Assembly: GCA_030430205.1 (NCBI GenBank)
Contig: JAUIGE010000006.1
Coordinates: forward strand, 124,001 to 188,000
Direction: 5' to 3'
DNA length: 64,000 nucleotides
Origin: Bacteroidia bacterium
Lineage (GTDB): Bacteria > Bacteroidota > Bacteroidia > J057
Of this stretch, positions 1-8,778 are shown piece after piece; the stretch's first letter is position 1; the number at the start of each line of letters is the position of its first letter. The notes under the pieces are model-generated. The model saw only the letters and a program-made list of their open reading frames with translations. It was not told where the DNA came from and made no database searches. The position numbers and the translations under genes are program-made.

Positions 1-60
1 ATTAATTAGAATGACCCTTACATGTTTTACCTACTTTCTATTTGTTAATCACTACTACGT

Positions 61-1854
61 TTAAAGTACATATTTGTTCTCTTTTAGCATCATTTCTGCT
101 ATTTCTCGCCTCAATTTGACCGTATTGAGGGTCAAAGGGCGGGTAAAACGCTTCATTCCCATCATCAACATCTGAAGGGCATCTCCATCTGCAAAGGCCA
201 TGATGGCCTCCCGCCCGGCTGCGCCGACCTTTTCGATGGCTTCATAGAGATAGACACGCACGGCATTGAGTTGCAGCTGAGCTGCGGCCTCTCCTTGTGT
301 TGCCACAAGTTTTTCTGTGCGTAACAGGGCAGATTCTGCTGCATACACCTCAATGATCATATCAGCTATCTTCAGCAGGATCTCCTGCTGCTCATTGATG
401 GCGGGTCCCATGTCCTGGGCAGCTTTGCCTGCCACCATGAGTACAGCTTTTTTGAGCTTGCGCAAAGCTTCTTTTTCTTCCGAAAGCAAACCGATTTCTG
501 CCTGGTCAAAGCCGGGCATGGACATCAACTCCTTGGCCACAGCCATGGCATGTTGAAAGAAATCCAACTGCCCTTTGGCGGCTCTTTTGAGGATCATGCC
601 CACCAGCAACATGCGGTTGATCTCATTGGTTCCTTCGTAAATGCGCGTGATACGCGAATCTCTGTATGCACGCTCCATGGGGGCATCGGCACTGAAACCC
701 ATCCCACCGTACACCTGTACGCCTTCATCTACTATATAATCCAGCACTTCTGAACCGTGCACCTTCATGATGGCAGCCTCAATGGCAAATTCTTCTACCC
801 CTTTCAGCGTAGCTTCCTGCTTATCCATACCGCTGGCTACCAGCTCATCGATTTTTTCTTCCATGTTTTTGCCGGCCCGGTAGCTGGCAGATTCTGTGAC
901 ATAGGTCCGTATAGCCATCTCCGCCAATTTGTGCTGAATAGCGCCAAAACTGCCGATAGAAACACCAAATTGTTTGCGCTCATTCGCATAGTTTATCGCC
1001 TGGGTGCTTACTGCTTTTGCCCCCCCGATGACGGCTGCGCCCAGTTTGATGCGACCAATATTGAGGATATTAACTGCAATTTTAAATCCTTTTCCCCGCT
1101 CAAAAAGCAGATTTTCAACCGGTACAGGCGTATTTTCAAAAAATACCTGCCGGGTTGAGGAGCCCTTGATCCCCATTTTCTTTTCCTCATCTCCCATCGT
1201 GATCCCACCAAAACTTTTCTCTACGATAAAAGCGCTCAGGTTTTTGTCATCATCTATTTTGGCAAAAACAATAAAAACCTCTGCAAAGCCCGCATTGGAG
1301 ATCCACATCTTCTGGCCATTGAGCAGATAATGTGTGCCTGCATCATTGAGGGTAGCTTTTGTCTTGCCGCTGTTGGCGTCTGAGCCTGCGTCAGGCTCAG
1401 TAAGACAGTAGCAAGCTTTCCACTCGCCTGTGGCGAGTTTGGGGAGGTAATGCGCTTTTTGCGCTTCGGTGCCATAATACTGAATAGGCAAGGTGCCTAT
1501 GCCCGTATGCGCGCCAAAGGCGGTAGAAAAAGAACCGCCTTCGCCCAAAACATCCGCTATCAAAAGCGAAGTGTTAAAACTCATGCCCAATCCACCATAC
1601 TCCTCGGGAACCGTAATCCCCAACAGTCCCAGTTGCCCGGCTTTGTCCAACAAGGAAGGCATCAGCCCCGCTTCCATCGTGTCCATCCTCTCTATGTGCG
1701 GATTTACTTCCGTATCCAAAAAATCCTTGCAGGCTTCCGCCATCATTTTTTGTTCTTCTGTAAAGTCCTCAGGAGTAAAAATTTCTTTTGAAGAAGTCTC
1801 CCTAATGAGGAATTCCCCTCCTTTAATTGCGTGTTGGTTTGCTATGTTTTTCAT
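61..1854 (-). CDS. Acyl-CoA dehydrogenase, long FadE-like form
   Basis: FAD-dependent acyl-CoA dehydrogenase of about 597 residues, catalysing the first oxidation of fatty-acid beta-oxidation. Seen in the sequence: the N-terminal helical domain, the FAD/substrate motif TEPDAGSD (about 152-159), the arm NERKQFG (about 291-297), the C-terminal signature QVYGGMGF, and the catalytic-base motif IYEGTNEINR with Glu at about 407. Some 190 further residues follow the usual dehydrogenase core, as in roughly 600-residue FadE-type enzymes of Gram-positives and Bacteroidota. I start at the ATG at 1854. The longer reading frame to 1908 only translates a heptamer repeat (TRNSKPETRNS). A palindrome pair further upstream may bind a regulator. 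The exact chain-length preference cannot be told. Confidence 0.95.
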   Translation of the reverse strand: MKNIANQHAIKGGEFLIRETSSKEIFTPEDFTEEQKMMAEACKDFLDTEVNPHIERMDTMEAGLMPSLLDKAGQLGLLGITVPEEYGGLGMSFNTSLLIADVLGEGGSFSTAFGAHTGIGTLPIQYYGTEAQKAHYLPKLATGEWKACYCLTEPDAGSDANSGKTKATLNDAGTHYLLNGQKMWISNAGFAEVFIVFAKIDDDKNLSAFIVEKSFGGITMGDEEKKMGIKGSSTRQVFFENTPVPVENLLFERGKGFKIAVNILNIGRIKLGAAVIGGAKAVSTQAINYANERKQFGVSIGSFGAIQHKLAEMAIRTYVTESASYRAGKNMEEKIDELVASGMDKQEATLKGVEEFAIEAAIMKVHGSEVLDYIVDEGVQVYGGMGFSADAPMERAYRDSRITRIYEGTNEINRMLLVGMILKRAAKGQLDFFQHAMAVAKELMSMPGFDQAEIGLLSEEKEALRKLKKAVLMVAGKAAQDMGPAINEQQEILLKIADMIIEVYAAESALLRTEKLVATQGEAAAQLQLNAVRVYLYEAIEKVGAAGREAIMAFADGDALQMLMMGMKRFTRPLTLNTVKLRREIAEMMLKENKYVL

Positions 1855-1863
1855 GTTTAAAGA

Positions 1864-1926
1864 GTTTCGAGTTTCGGGTTTCGAGTTTCGGGTTTGGGCT
1901 CGAAACACGAAACCTCAAACCCGCAA
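1864..1926. repeat. Heptamer palindrome, element A (5 + 4 units)
   Basis: Five head-to-tail 7-mers (GTTTCGA or GTTTCGG, the last GTTTGGG) at 1864-1898 are followed directly by four 7-mers of reverse sense (CTCGAAA, CACGAAA, CCTCAAA, CCCGCAA) at 1899-1926. The two arms are imperfect reverse complements, so the element can form a hairpin in DNA or RNA. It ends 10 bp from the start codon of the acyl-CoA dehydrogenase and would lie in its 5' leader. The turn sequence CTCGAAACACGAAACC recurs, up to its last base or two, in the element upstream of dnaK. Confidence 0.9.
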
Positions 1927-1934
1927 CCATATTT

Positions 1935-1990
1935 AGTATGCATGCATACTACTATACGGCTAAAGTACAAAAAGTATGTATACATGCATA
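1935..1990. promoter_or_regulatory. Palindrome pair, putative operator
   Basis: AGTATGCATGCATACT at 1935-1950 is a perfect 16-bp palindrome. About 26 bp further on, GTATGTATACATGCATA (1974-1990) repeats the same theme with a 10-bp perfect core. Between them the minus strand reads TTTTTGTACTTTAG, close to the -7 motif TAnnTTTG. Two similar palindromes flanking a promoter ahead of a fatty-acid oxidation gene suggest the operator of a TetR/FadR-type repressor. That regulator is not encoded in the window, so its identity is inference. Confidence 0.5.
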
Positions 1991-2047
1991 ACAAATTTTA
2001 ATTTTAGGGTGAAAAATTCGCAAAGCCCATAATTCAGCCAGAAAGGC

Positions 2048-2055
2048 TATATTTG
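2048..2055 (+). promoter_or_regulatory. Bacteroidota -7 promoter motif
   Basis: TATATTTG is an exact match to TAnnTTTG, 34 bp upstream of the ATG of the OmpA-family gene. No clear TTTG -33 element is visible. Confidence 0.5.
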
Positions 2056-2088
2056 CCAGGATTCTTGTATCCAGGAAAAGCAGGCAAC

Positions 2089-3687
2089 ATGAAAATGATT
2101 ATGCGATGGCTTAGTGCAAGCCTTCTTCTGTGCGCCACCATGGCCACACTTTTTGCACAAAATGATCAGATATACCTGATCGATAAGGCCATTAACGGCT
2201 ACCAAAAACAAGCCTTAGGCACTCAGATTAATACAGGCAGAAACGAAGTTCTGCCCATCATCTCGCCCAGTGGGCGCTATTTGTTTTTTGCGCGATATGA
2301 TCGCGCAGGAGAGGCGGCCTATGGCCGCCAGGACGAAGACATCTGGTTTTCCAGCCGCATGCTGGATGGCAGTTGGGAAGCAGCAAGGGAGATAGGCTCT
2401 CCCCTCAATAACAACGGCAGCAATGCCGTGATCTCCATTTCGGTGGATGAAAACACCCTTTTCCTGGCCAATCGTTACGATGACAGGGGCAAATTTGTCG
2501 GTGGTGGCCTATCCATCGCCCAGCGTACCAAATATGGCTGGTCGCTGCCAGAGGCCGTGCGGATTGAAGATTTTTACAACAAAAGTAAAATTGGTGCCCA
2601 GAATTTTTGCTTCTCAGCTAATCGCAAAGTCATGCTCATGTCCGTGCAGCGGGACGATAGCTACGGAAGCGTTGATCTGTATGTCAGTTTTTTACAGGGG
2701 AACGGCTATTATAGCCCTCCCATGAATATGGGCGAAAGCCTCAACTCCCCAGGAGTAGAGTATGCGCCCTTTCTGGCCGCTGATGGCATCACTCTTTATT
2801 TCGCCTCGGATGGTCATCCGGGCTATGGCGATAGCGACATCTTTGTCAGCCGCAGGCTGGACAATAGCTGGAAAAACTGGTCGAGGCCCCGCAACCTGGG
2901 CCCTGAGGTAAATGGCGAAGGAGCTGACGCTTTTTATACCGTACCCGCAAGGGGGGACTTTGCCTATATGGCTTCCAGAAACCCCAATGGGGATTCCGAT
3001 ATATACCGGATTCCGGTGCCGCCCTCAGCGCGCCCCAACCCTACCCTGATCCTGTATGGATCAGTAAAAGACCAGGTCACCTACCAACCTTTGGTGGCCA
3101 GCATCCAGTTTTTTGATCGAAAAACAGGAGAAGTGATAGGAGAGGCGCATTCAGCTCCGGGAGATGGCAGCTATCAATATGTGCTTCCTCAGGGAAAGCA
3201 ATATATACTGAGAATTGACCGCAAGGGCTATTATGTGACGACAGAGGAAATTGACCTGACGGATGAAAATATGTTTCGGGAAATGATGCGCAACCTGTAC
3301 CTGATGCCTGGGCCCGATTTGTTGGAAAAAGCGATGGCCTCTGGCATTTCTATCTTTCGGGTAGATGACATTTTGTTTCAGCATGCAAGTGCAGATTTAT
3401 CTTTGGATTCTGAACCGGTTCTGGATCGTCTTTCCAATTTATTGAAAGACCGCCCGGAAATTCGCATTGAAATCCACGGGCATACAGATGATACAGGCAC
3501 AGCTGCCCAGAATCAGGAACTCTCAGAGGCCAGGGCCAGAAGCGTCATTGTCTCGCTGATAGAGCGGGGAATCTCCGCCGAAAGGCTCAGCAGTAAAGGC
3601 TTTGGCGAAAGCCAACCTATCGCTCCCAATAAGACGGAGCAAGACCGGGCGCAAAATCGCAGGGTAGAAATCAAAATAATCAGGTGA
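2089..3687 (+). CDS. OmpA-family protein with PD40 propeller and carboxypeptidase-regulatory-like domain (PorE-like)
   Basis: Exported, peptidoglycan-anchoring envelope protein of about 532 residues. Order of parts: signal peptide (MKMIMRWLSASLLLC..., cleavage near AQ at 24); WD40-like/PD40 propeller repeats with 'LYFASDGHPGYGDSDIF'-type blades (about 45-310); a carboxypeptidase regulatory-like beta-sandwich (about 320-405, starting LYGSVKD); and a C-terminal OmpA domain with HGHTDDTG at about 463-470 and RAQNRRVEIKI at the end. P. gingivalis PorE has TPR, WD40, CRD and OmpA parts; this protein has the same order without the TPR. The ATG at 2089 is chosen because it begins the signal peptide; the TTG at 2053 is part of the promoter motif. 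Link to the T9SS is inference. Confidence 0.85.
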   Translation: MKMIMRWLSASLLLCATMATLFAQNDQIYLIDKAINGYQKQALGTQINTGRNEVLPIISPSGRYLFFARYDRAGEAAYGRQDEDIWFSSRMLDGSWEAAREIGSPLNNNGSNAVISISVDENTLFLANRYDDRGKFVGGGLSIAQRTKYGWSLPEAVRIEDFYNKSKIGAQNFCFSANRKVMLMSVQRDDSYGSVDLYVSFLQGNGYYSPPMNMGESLNSPGVEYAPFLAADGITLYFASDGHPGYGDSDIFVSRRLDNSWKNWSRPRNLGPEVNGEGADAFYTVPARGDFAYMASRNPNGDSDIYRIPVPPSARPNPTLILYGSVKDQVTYQPLVASIQFFDRKTGEVIGEAHSAPGDGSYQYVLPQGKQYILRIDRKGYYVTTEEIDLTDENMFREMMRNLYLMPGPDLLEKAMASGISIFRVDDILFQHASADLSLDSEPVLDRLSNLLKDRPEIRIEIHGHTDDTGTAAQNQELSEARARSVIVSLIERGISAERLSSKGFGESQPIAPNKTEQDRAQNRRVEIKIIR

Positions 3688-3708
3688 GAAAAAGAAACGA
3701 TTTTATAC

Positions 3709-4575
3709 ATGAAACTATATTCGCCGGAAGGCTTTACGGATTATGAATTGATTGACTCGGGTGGGTTTGAGAAGTTGGAGCGCTTTGGGCGCTATATATT
3801 GCGGCGGCCTGAGCCGCAGGCGGTATGGAGCAAACTGAAGCCTGCCAAAGTCTGGGAGGATAATCATGCGCATTTTGAACAAAAAGGGAGTCATTCCGGA
3901 AATTGGAATCGCAAAGCGGATATGCCTGACCAATGGTATGTGTCATATCAGAATAAAGGTATGAAGCTGACATTTCGGCTGGGCCTCACGGCCTTCAAGC
4001 ATGTGGGCATCTTCCCGGAGCAGGCTGTCAATTGGGACTATATCTATGAATCGGCACAGGCGATTCCGGAGGCGCGGGTGCTCAACCTCTTCGCCTATAC
4101 AGGCGGAGCCAGCCTGGCAGCAAGGGCTGCCGGAGCAGATGTCACCCATTGTGACTCCATCAAAAATGTCCTCAATTGGGCGGCAGCCAATATGGAAGCC
4201 AGCAAGCTGAGCGATATTCGCTGGCTGCTGGAAGACGCCTTCAAATTTGTCAAGCGGGAAGCCCGAAGAGGCAATACCTACCATGGTATTATCCTGGATC
4301 CGCCAGCTTATGGGCATGGCCCCAAAGGCGAAAAATGGAAACTCGAAGACATGGTTAACGAACTCACCAGGCTCGTGGCCCAAATCCTCGACAAGGAAAA
4401 ATTTTTCCTTGTTTTCAATAGCTATTCGCTCGGATTCTCCCCTTTGGTCCTACATGATTTGGTCCTCACGCATTTTGACAAAAGCCTGCTCAAAAATGCA
4501 GAAGTAGGGGAATTGTTCCTTCAGGAACAGACAGGACGCAGGCTACCTGCAGGTATTTTTGTCCGTTTTCGCTAA
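3709..4575 (+). CDS. SAM-dependent methyltransferase, RlmI/RlmK-like
   Basis: Class I methyltransferase of 288 residues. It shows the SAM-binding motif I NLFAYTGG (about 126-133), an acidic residue after 'GADVTHCDS', and motif IV DPPAYG (197-202), which places it with the family that methylates bases of 23S rRNA (RlmI/RlmK-type catalytic domain). It lacks an N-terminal PUA domain. The tail ends in an arginine-rich strand. It follows the OmpA-family gene by 21 bp and precedes the esterase gene by 19 bp, so the three may be cotranscribed. Target base unknown. Confidence 0.8.
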   Translation: MKLYSPEGFTDYELIDSGGFEKLERFGRYILRRPEPQAVWSKLKPAKVWEDNHAHFEQKGSHSGNWNRKADMPDQWYVSYQNKGMKLTFRLGLTAFKHVGIFPEQAVNWDYIYESAQAIPEARVLNLFAYTGGASLAARAAGADVTHCDSIKNVLNWAAANMEASKLSDIRWLLEDAFKFVKREARRGNTYHGIILDPPAYGHGPKGEKWKLEDMVNELTRLVAQILDKEKFFLVFNSYSLGFSPLVLHDLVLTHFDKSLLKNAEVGELFLQEQTGRRLPAGIFVRFR

Positions 4576-4594
4576 AAATTCAATCCTTTAACTC

Positions 4595-5854
4595 ATGAAA
4601 AAATCGTTTTCTTTCCTCCTGCTTGTATTCGCTCTTTGCCTGTTACAGGCACAGGGAGACTGCAAGGAAGGGCGCTATTATATGCCCATTTTTCCGGATG
4701 TCTCTGTGACGAGTGCCGTTGAATATGGCTTCAACGCCAACCCTACGATCCTCAATCCCGGCGCTACGCAAAAGCTGTATATGGATGTATATCAGCCTGT
4801 TGGCGATACCTTGAGCCAGCGGCCTGTCATCATGCTGGCCTTTGGCGGAGCCTTTGTTTTTGGCGCGCGGACTTCGCCTGACATTGTGCATCTATGCAGG
4901 GAGTTTGCCAAACTGGGCTACGTAAGCGTAGCGATAGACTATCGCCTGACAAGCGACTTGGTGAGCAAGGGCAGCCAGCGACTGGCTACCTTAGCTGTGC
5001 TGAAAGCATCTCACGATATGCGCGCGGCCCTCCGCTTTATGTACAAAGACGCAGCCACGGCAAATACCTACAGCATAGATACCAGCCGCATATACATCGG
5101 CGGCGTATCGGCCGGTTCGCTGGCGGCTTTGCATACCGCCTATCTCGATAAGCTTCATGAGATTCCGCCTATCCTTGCCTCAGATACCGCAGGCCTGGGA
5201 GGCATTCCTGGCTTAAGCGGAAATGCTGGCTATTCTTCCCGGGTTGCTGGCGTTATCAACCTCTGCGGCGCCCTGGGCGAGACCAGCTTTATAGAAGCAA
5301 ACGACCCCATACTCGTCAGTATGCATGGAACAAAAGACGGAACCGTCCCTTATGGGAGAGATACGGTCACCCTCTTCAATTTGAATCTTCCGGTATCCGG
5401 CAGTGCTGCTATACATGCACACCTTGACACGGCCAATCTGCAGCTAAAGCATGCTTTTTACAGCTGGCAGGGAGCCGGTCACACCCCTTTTCTTTCCTTC
5501 ATCACGGTCGAACCCAAATACATGGATACCACCTTCCGCTTTGTGAGGGATTTTCTGTACGAAGAAATTTGCGGCAATGCAGTGGCCATTGATCCCATAC
5601 AGCAAAGGGCCTCTGTTCAGGCATATCCCAATCCTGCAGAAAATGAACTTTTCTTCAGGATCAAGGGCATTTCCAGCCCTGATTTGAGGATAAGCATGAC
5701 AAATGCTTTGGGGAAAACGATTTTATTTTCCACAGAAAAAACAGGCAACATCCTGAAAATCAATACACAAAGTATGACTCCCGGGCTGTACATTTGGCAT
5801 ATATCGGATGCTAAAGGCCAATATGCGGAAAGTGGAAAAGTGATACTGAAGTAA
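4595..5854 (+). CDS. Secreted alpha/beta-hydrolase (esterase) with T9SS type A domain
   Basis: Exported carboxylesterase-like hydrolase of 419 residues. A signal peptide (MKKSFSFLLLVFALCLLQAQG) precedes an alpha/beta-hydrolase core with the oxyanion segment AFGGAFVFG. The nucleophile elbow is GGVSAG (Ser about 172), the acid is in GTKDGTVP (Asp about 248), and the base is in GAGHTPF (His about 296). The last 80 residues, starting AYPNPAENELFF and ending GKVILK, are a T9SS type A sorting domain, so the enzyme should cross the outer membrane and be released or surface-attached. Substrate unknown. Confidence 0.85.
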   Translation: MKKSFSFLLLVFALCLLQAQGDCKEGRYYMPIFPDVSVTSAVEYGFNANPTILNPGATQKLYMDVYQPVGDTLSQRPVIMLAFGGAFVFGARTSPDIVHLCREFAKLGYVSVAIDYRLTSDLVSKGSQRLATLAVLKASHDMRAALRFMYKDAATANTYSIDTSRIYIGGVSAGSLAALHTAYLDKLHEIPPILASDTAGLGGIPGLSGNAGYSSRVAGVINLCGALGETSFIEANDPILVSMHGTKDGTVPYGRDTVTLFNLNLPVSGSAAIHAHLDTANLQLKHAFYSWQGAGHTPFLSFITVEPKYMDTTFRFVRDFLYEEICGNAVAIDPIQQRASVQAYPNPAENELFFRIKGISSPDLRISMTNALGKTILFSTEKTGNILKINTQSMTPGLYIWHISDAKGQYAESGKVILK

Positions 5855-5929
5855 AGGCAATGATAAAAGTCAGTCCATGGAAAAGACTTTATTCCAGTCC
5901 TTTCCAATGGGTAAAATGGCAACTTTAGG

Positions 5930-5964
5930 CCGAAAAATGCAGAAGTATTTTTCGGTTTTTTTTT
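5930..5964 (+). terminator. Rho-independent terminator after the esterase gene
   Basis: CCGAAAAA (5930-5937) and TTTTTCGG (5948-5955) form a perfect 8-bp stem with a 10-nt loop, followed by a run of T. Confidence 0.8.
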
Positions 5965-5981
5965 ACGGTTTTGTCTTTAAC

Positions 5982-5994
5982 TAGATTAATTCTA
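5982..5994. promoter_or_regulatory. Putative metalloregulator (DtxR/Fur-type) box upstream of feoA
   Basis: TAGATTAATTCTA is an inverted repeat with one mismatched pair, 12 bp upstream of the feoA ATG. AT-rich palindromes of the form TAGA-N-TCTA resemble DtxR/MntR-type sites that control ferrous-iron uptake. The regulator is not in the window, so this is inference from position and symmetry. Confidence 0.4.
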
Positions 5995-6006
5995 AATTAG
6001 CCGACC

Positions 6007-6264
6007 ATGATTGCTATCAACAAAAATACCCATCTAAAAACCCGGCTCTCTGAGCTGCCCAAAGGTTCCATTGCACGTATTTTGGCTTTCGATACCTTTG
6101 ATGTTGAAATGGCATTGGTCAAACTGGGAGTTATCCCCGGATCACAATGTCGGTTGACCCATGTATCTCCCTTTGGCGGGCCCATAGCATTTGATATCAA
6201 TGGCACCAAGGTAGCCATGCGCAAGCAGGATGCCCGTTTTGTCTGGGTGCAGGCAGATGAATAA
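6007..6264 (+). CDS. feoA: FeoA, ferrous iron transport accessory protein
   Basis: 85-residue FeoA with the SH3-like fold typical of the family: LSELPKGSIARI at the start, VKLGVIPGSQCRLTH in the middle, and GGPIAFDINGTKVAMRKQDA near the end. FeoA is a cytoplasmic partner that supports FeoB-mediated Fe2+ uptake. It lies 25 bp upstream of feoB. A possible metalloregulator box lies just before its start. No feoC follows. Confidence 0.93.
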   Translation: MIAINKNTHLKTRLSELPKGSIARILAFDTFDVEMALVKLGVIPGSQCRLTHVSPFGGPIAFDINGTKVAMRKQDARFVWVQADE

Positions 6265-6289
6265 ATGATCGTTGGAAAGAAGGGAAGGT

Positions 6290-8398
6290 ATGGATAAAAA
6301 AAAAATAGCCCTTATAGGCAATCCCAATTCAGGTAAAACATCTCTATTTAATATACTTACAGGGCTCAACCAAAAGGTGGGCAATTTCCCTGGCGTTACT
6401 GTAGAACGCAAGGCGGCGACGCTATCTCTCGACAAAAAAACGAGCGTTACGCTCATTGACCTGCCCGGTACCAACAGCCTTTATCCTTCATCAGAAGACG
6501 AAGCCGTAGCATGCGACATCCTGAGAGATGTCCATCACCCGGATCATCCGGATTTGAGCCTGGTGATCGTTGATGCCACGCAGCTCAAGCGTGGCTTGCT
6601 GCTTGCCAGCCAGATCATTGATCTGGGTCTGCCGGTGGTCGTGGTGCTGAATATGATTGATTTGGTAGAAAAAGCCGGCAATAGCATTTCTATCGCCAAA
6701 CTTTCCCAAACGCTGGGCGTGCCTGTCATCCAGACTTCGGTCCTGAAAAAACAGGGATTAACGGAGCTGAAAAGCATGCTTCAACAGGATATTCCTCCTT
6801 CTCCGAAGCGCTTTCTGAGCATCCCGCCGGGCTTTCAGCCCGCCCTGGACCAACTCAAACCCCTGCTCCAGACCGAGCAGGACTACCTCGCCTACCAGGC
6901 ATTCCTATTGCCTGAGCAGTTCAGCCAAATCCCCGCTGAGGTGGGCAGACGCCTGCAGCAGGAAGCTGGCCTTGAAGAAGGCAAAAGACTCATTTCCAAT
7001 GAGTTATTGGTGCGATTTGACAGACTTGGCAGCATAGAAGATGCGGTTACCCGCAAGCTATCATCTCCCGGCCTCAAACTGACCAATCAGCTTGACAAAG
7101 TCCTGACACATTCCATTTGGGGATATGTGATCTTTGTGGGGCTGCTGTTCCTGATTTTTCAGGCCTTGTTTAGCTGGGCAAGTTATCCGATGGATGCCAT
7201 AGATGCGGGCTTTGGCGCGCTCAATGGTTGGCTGGAACAGGTTCTTCCCGAACATTGGACGACCGATTTGCTGACCAACGGCATCCTTGCCGGGCTCGGG
7301 GGCATCGTCATTTTTGTTCCACAAATTGCCTTTCTCTTTTTCTTCATTTCTCTTTTGGAGGAAAGCGGCTATATGTCCCGGGTCGTCTTTTTGATGGACC
7401 GCATCATGCGGCCTTTTGGCCTCAGCGGCAAATCCGTCATCCCGCTGATTGGCGGCATGGCATGCGCCATTCCATCCATCATGATGTCCCGCAATATTTC
7501 CTCCAAACAGGAGCGGCTGATTACCATCCTGGTGACGCCGCTGATGAGTTGCTCGGCAAGGATTCCGGTCTATGTTCTCCTGATTGCCCTTTTTGTGCCA
7601 GATTATAGCGTTTTGGGCATATTCAATCTGCAGGGAGTTGTCATGATGGGCTTTTATCTTTTGGGCTTTGTAGCCGCCCTGGTCTTTGCTCTGCTGTTTA
7701 AATACATCCTGAAATACAGAAACCCTTCCGTCTTCGTCACCGAGCTACCGATCTACCGCAAACCGCGCTGGGAAAGTGTGGGGCTGATGATTTACCAAAA
7801 ATCCCGAACTTTTGTGGTGGAAGCAGGAAAAGTAATCCTGTTGATTTCCATTGTCTTGTGGTTTTTAGCTTCCTATGGTCCCTCCTCCAGGATGCAACAG
7901 ATAGAGGAAAAATACGCCCAGGTACTGGAAACGCCTTTCTCAGATGAAGCCCTACAAGATAGCCTCATGCAGGCCTATGAAGCCGAAAAGCTTCAAAACA
8001 GCTATGCCGGCCATGTCGGCAAATTTATCGAACCGGCCATCCGGCCTCTGGGTTTTGACTGGAAGATAGGCATCAGCCTATTGACCTCCTTCGCGGCACG
8101 CGAAGTCTTTGTGGGGACCATGGCCACGATTTATAGCGTGGGAGAGGGCGAGGCCAATATGGACTCCCTGCTCGAACGCCTGCGCGAAGAGCGCGATCCC
8201 CGCACCGGCAAGCCGGTTTACGGCACAGCCACAGCGATCTCGCTGCTGGTCTTCTTCGCCTTTGCCATGCAGTGCATGAGCACCCTGGCTGTCACCTGGC
8301 GTGAGACAGGCGGCTGGAAATGGCCCCTGGTCATGGTGGGATATTTGACGGCTTTGGCCTATTTGGCTTCGCTGGTGGTGTATCAGGTGTTGGTGTGA
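6290..8398 (+). CDS. feoB: FeoB, ferrous iron transporter
   Basis: Inner-membrane Fe2+ transporter of 702 residues. The cytosolic G domain has G1 GNPNSGKT (10-17), the switch segment VGNFPGVTVER, G3 DLPGT and G4 NMID, followed by the helical GDI-like region. The membrane part has two Gate motifs; the first carries GGMACAIPSIMMSR and CSARIPVYVLL, the second AAREVFVGTMATIY. The ATG at 6290 is preceded by a purine-rich stretch (GAAGGGAAGG) and gives the normal MDKKKIALIGNPN start; the TTG at 6272 is rejected. It is cotranscribed with feoA. Confidence 0.96.
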   Translation: MDKKKIALIGNPNSGKTSLFNILTGLNQKVGNFPGVTVERKAATLSLDKKTSVTLIDLPGTNSLYPSSEDEAVACDILRDVHHPDHPDLSLVIVDATQLKRGLLLASQIIDLGLPVVVVLNMIDLVEKAGNSISIAKLSQTLGVPVIQTSVLKKQGLTELKSMLQQDIPPSPKRFLSIPPGFQPALDQLKPLLQTEQDYLAYQAFLLPEQFSQIPAEVGRRLQQEAGLEEGKRLISNELLVRFDRLGSIEDAVTRKLSSPGLKLTNQLDKVLTHSIWGYVIFVGLLFLIFQALFSWASYPMDAIDAGFGALNGWLEQVLPEHWTTDLLTNGILAGLGGIVIFVPQIAFLFFFISLLEESGYMSRVVFLMDRIMRPFGLSGKSVIPLIGGMACAIPSIMMSRNISSKQERLITILVTPLMSCSARIPVYVLLIALFVPDYSVLGIFNLQGVVMMGFYLLGFVAALVFALLFKYILKYRNPSVFVTELPIYRKPRWESVGLMIYQKSRTFVVEAGKVILLISIVLWFLASYGPSSRMQQIEEKYAQVLETPFSDEALQDSLMQAYEAEKLQNSYAGHVGKFIEPAIRPLGFDWKIGISLLTSFAAREVFVGTMATIYSVGEGEANMDSLLERLREERDPRTGKPVYGTATAISLLVFFAFAMQCMSTLAVTWRETGGWKWPLVMVGYLTALAYLASLVVYQVLV

Positions 8399-8494
8399 GC
8401 CCCTTTAATAATGCCATTTATCGGCGCCATCTGCGGGCTGATTTTTCAGGAATATATTGAATCCGATAAATCGTCTGGCGATTTGGGGAAGCTG

Positions 8495-8643
8495 GTGTTC
8501 GATTTGTCTGGGCTATAATCCTTTCATCCCTTCGGGATTTGGGGTGTTCGATTTGCCTGAAACTTTAATCCTTTCATCCCTTCGGGATTCGGGTGTTCGA
8601 TTTGTCTGGGGTCATTATCCTGTCATCCCTTGGTTTTGTAAAA
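8495..8643 (+). repeat. 49-bp tandem repeat, three copies
   Basis: GTGTTCGATTTG recurs at 8495, 8544 and 8593, exactly 49 bp apart. Each is followed by TAATCCTTTCATCCCTTCGGGAT or a decayed version; the third copy is truncated. CATCCCTTCGGGAT is itself a small hairpin. The unit resembles the CCCGAAGGG intergenic repeats common in Bacteroidota. Confidence 0.8.
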
Positions 8644-8654
8644 AATCTGTTTTC

Positions 8655-8771
8655 TTCAATCCCGAAGGGATGTTATGATTATAGCAATAATCCACCAATA
8701 CCTACAAAACCCCGAAGGGGTGGCATGATTATAAGAATAAATCGAATCCCATAAATCGCCCAAGGCGATTT
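8655..8771 (-). repeat. Inverted arm of the 49-bp repeat, two copies plus hairpin
   Basis: CCCGAAGGGATGTTATGATTAT (8661) and CCCGAAGGGGTGGCATGATTAT (8711) are about 50 bp apart and run opposite to the 8495-8643 array, so the two arrays converge. The segment ends with AAATCGCC (8753) and GGCGATTT, a perfect 8-bp hairpin. The ATAAATCG...GGCGATTTGG stretch also repeats in direct sense the start of the left array at about 8466-8486. Confidence 0.75.
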
Positions 8772-8778
8772 GGAATAG

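Noticed and set aside
1855-1908. N-terminal extension of the acyl-CoA dehydrogenase (FRAQTRNSKPETRNS)
   Set aside because: It is repeat translation, unlike any dehydrogenase N terminus. The same applies to extensions of the response regulator (49930-50001) and dnaK (51326-51397).
8457-8678. 73-codon frame in the 49-bp repeats
   Set aside because: It is the repeat read three times; no start context or family.
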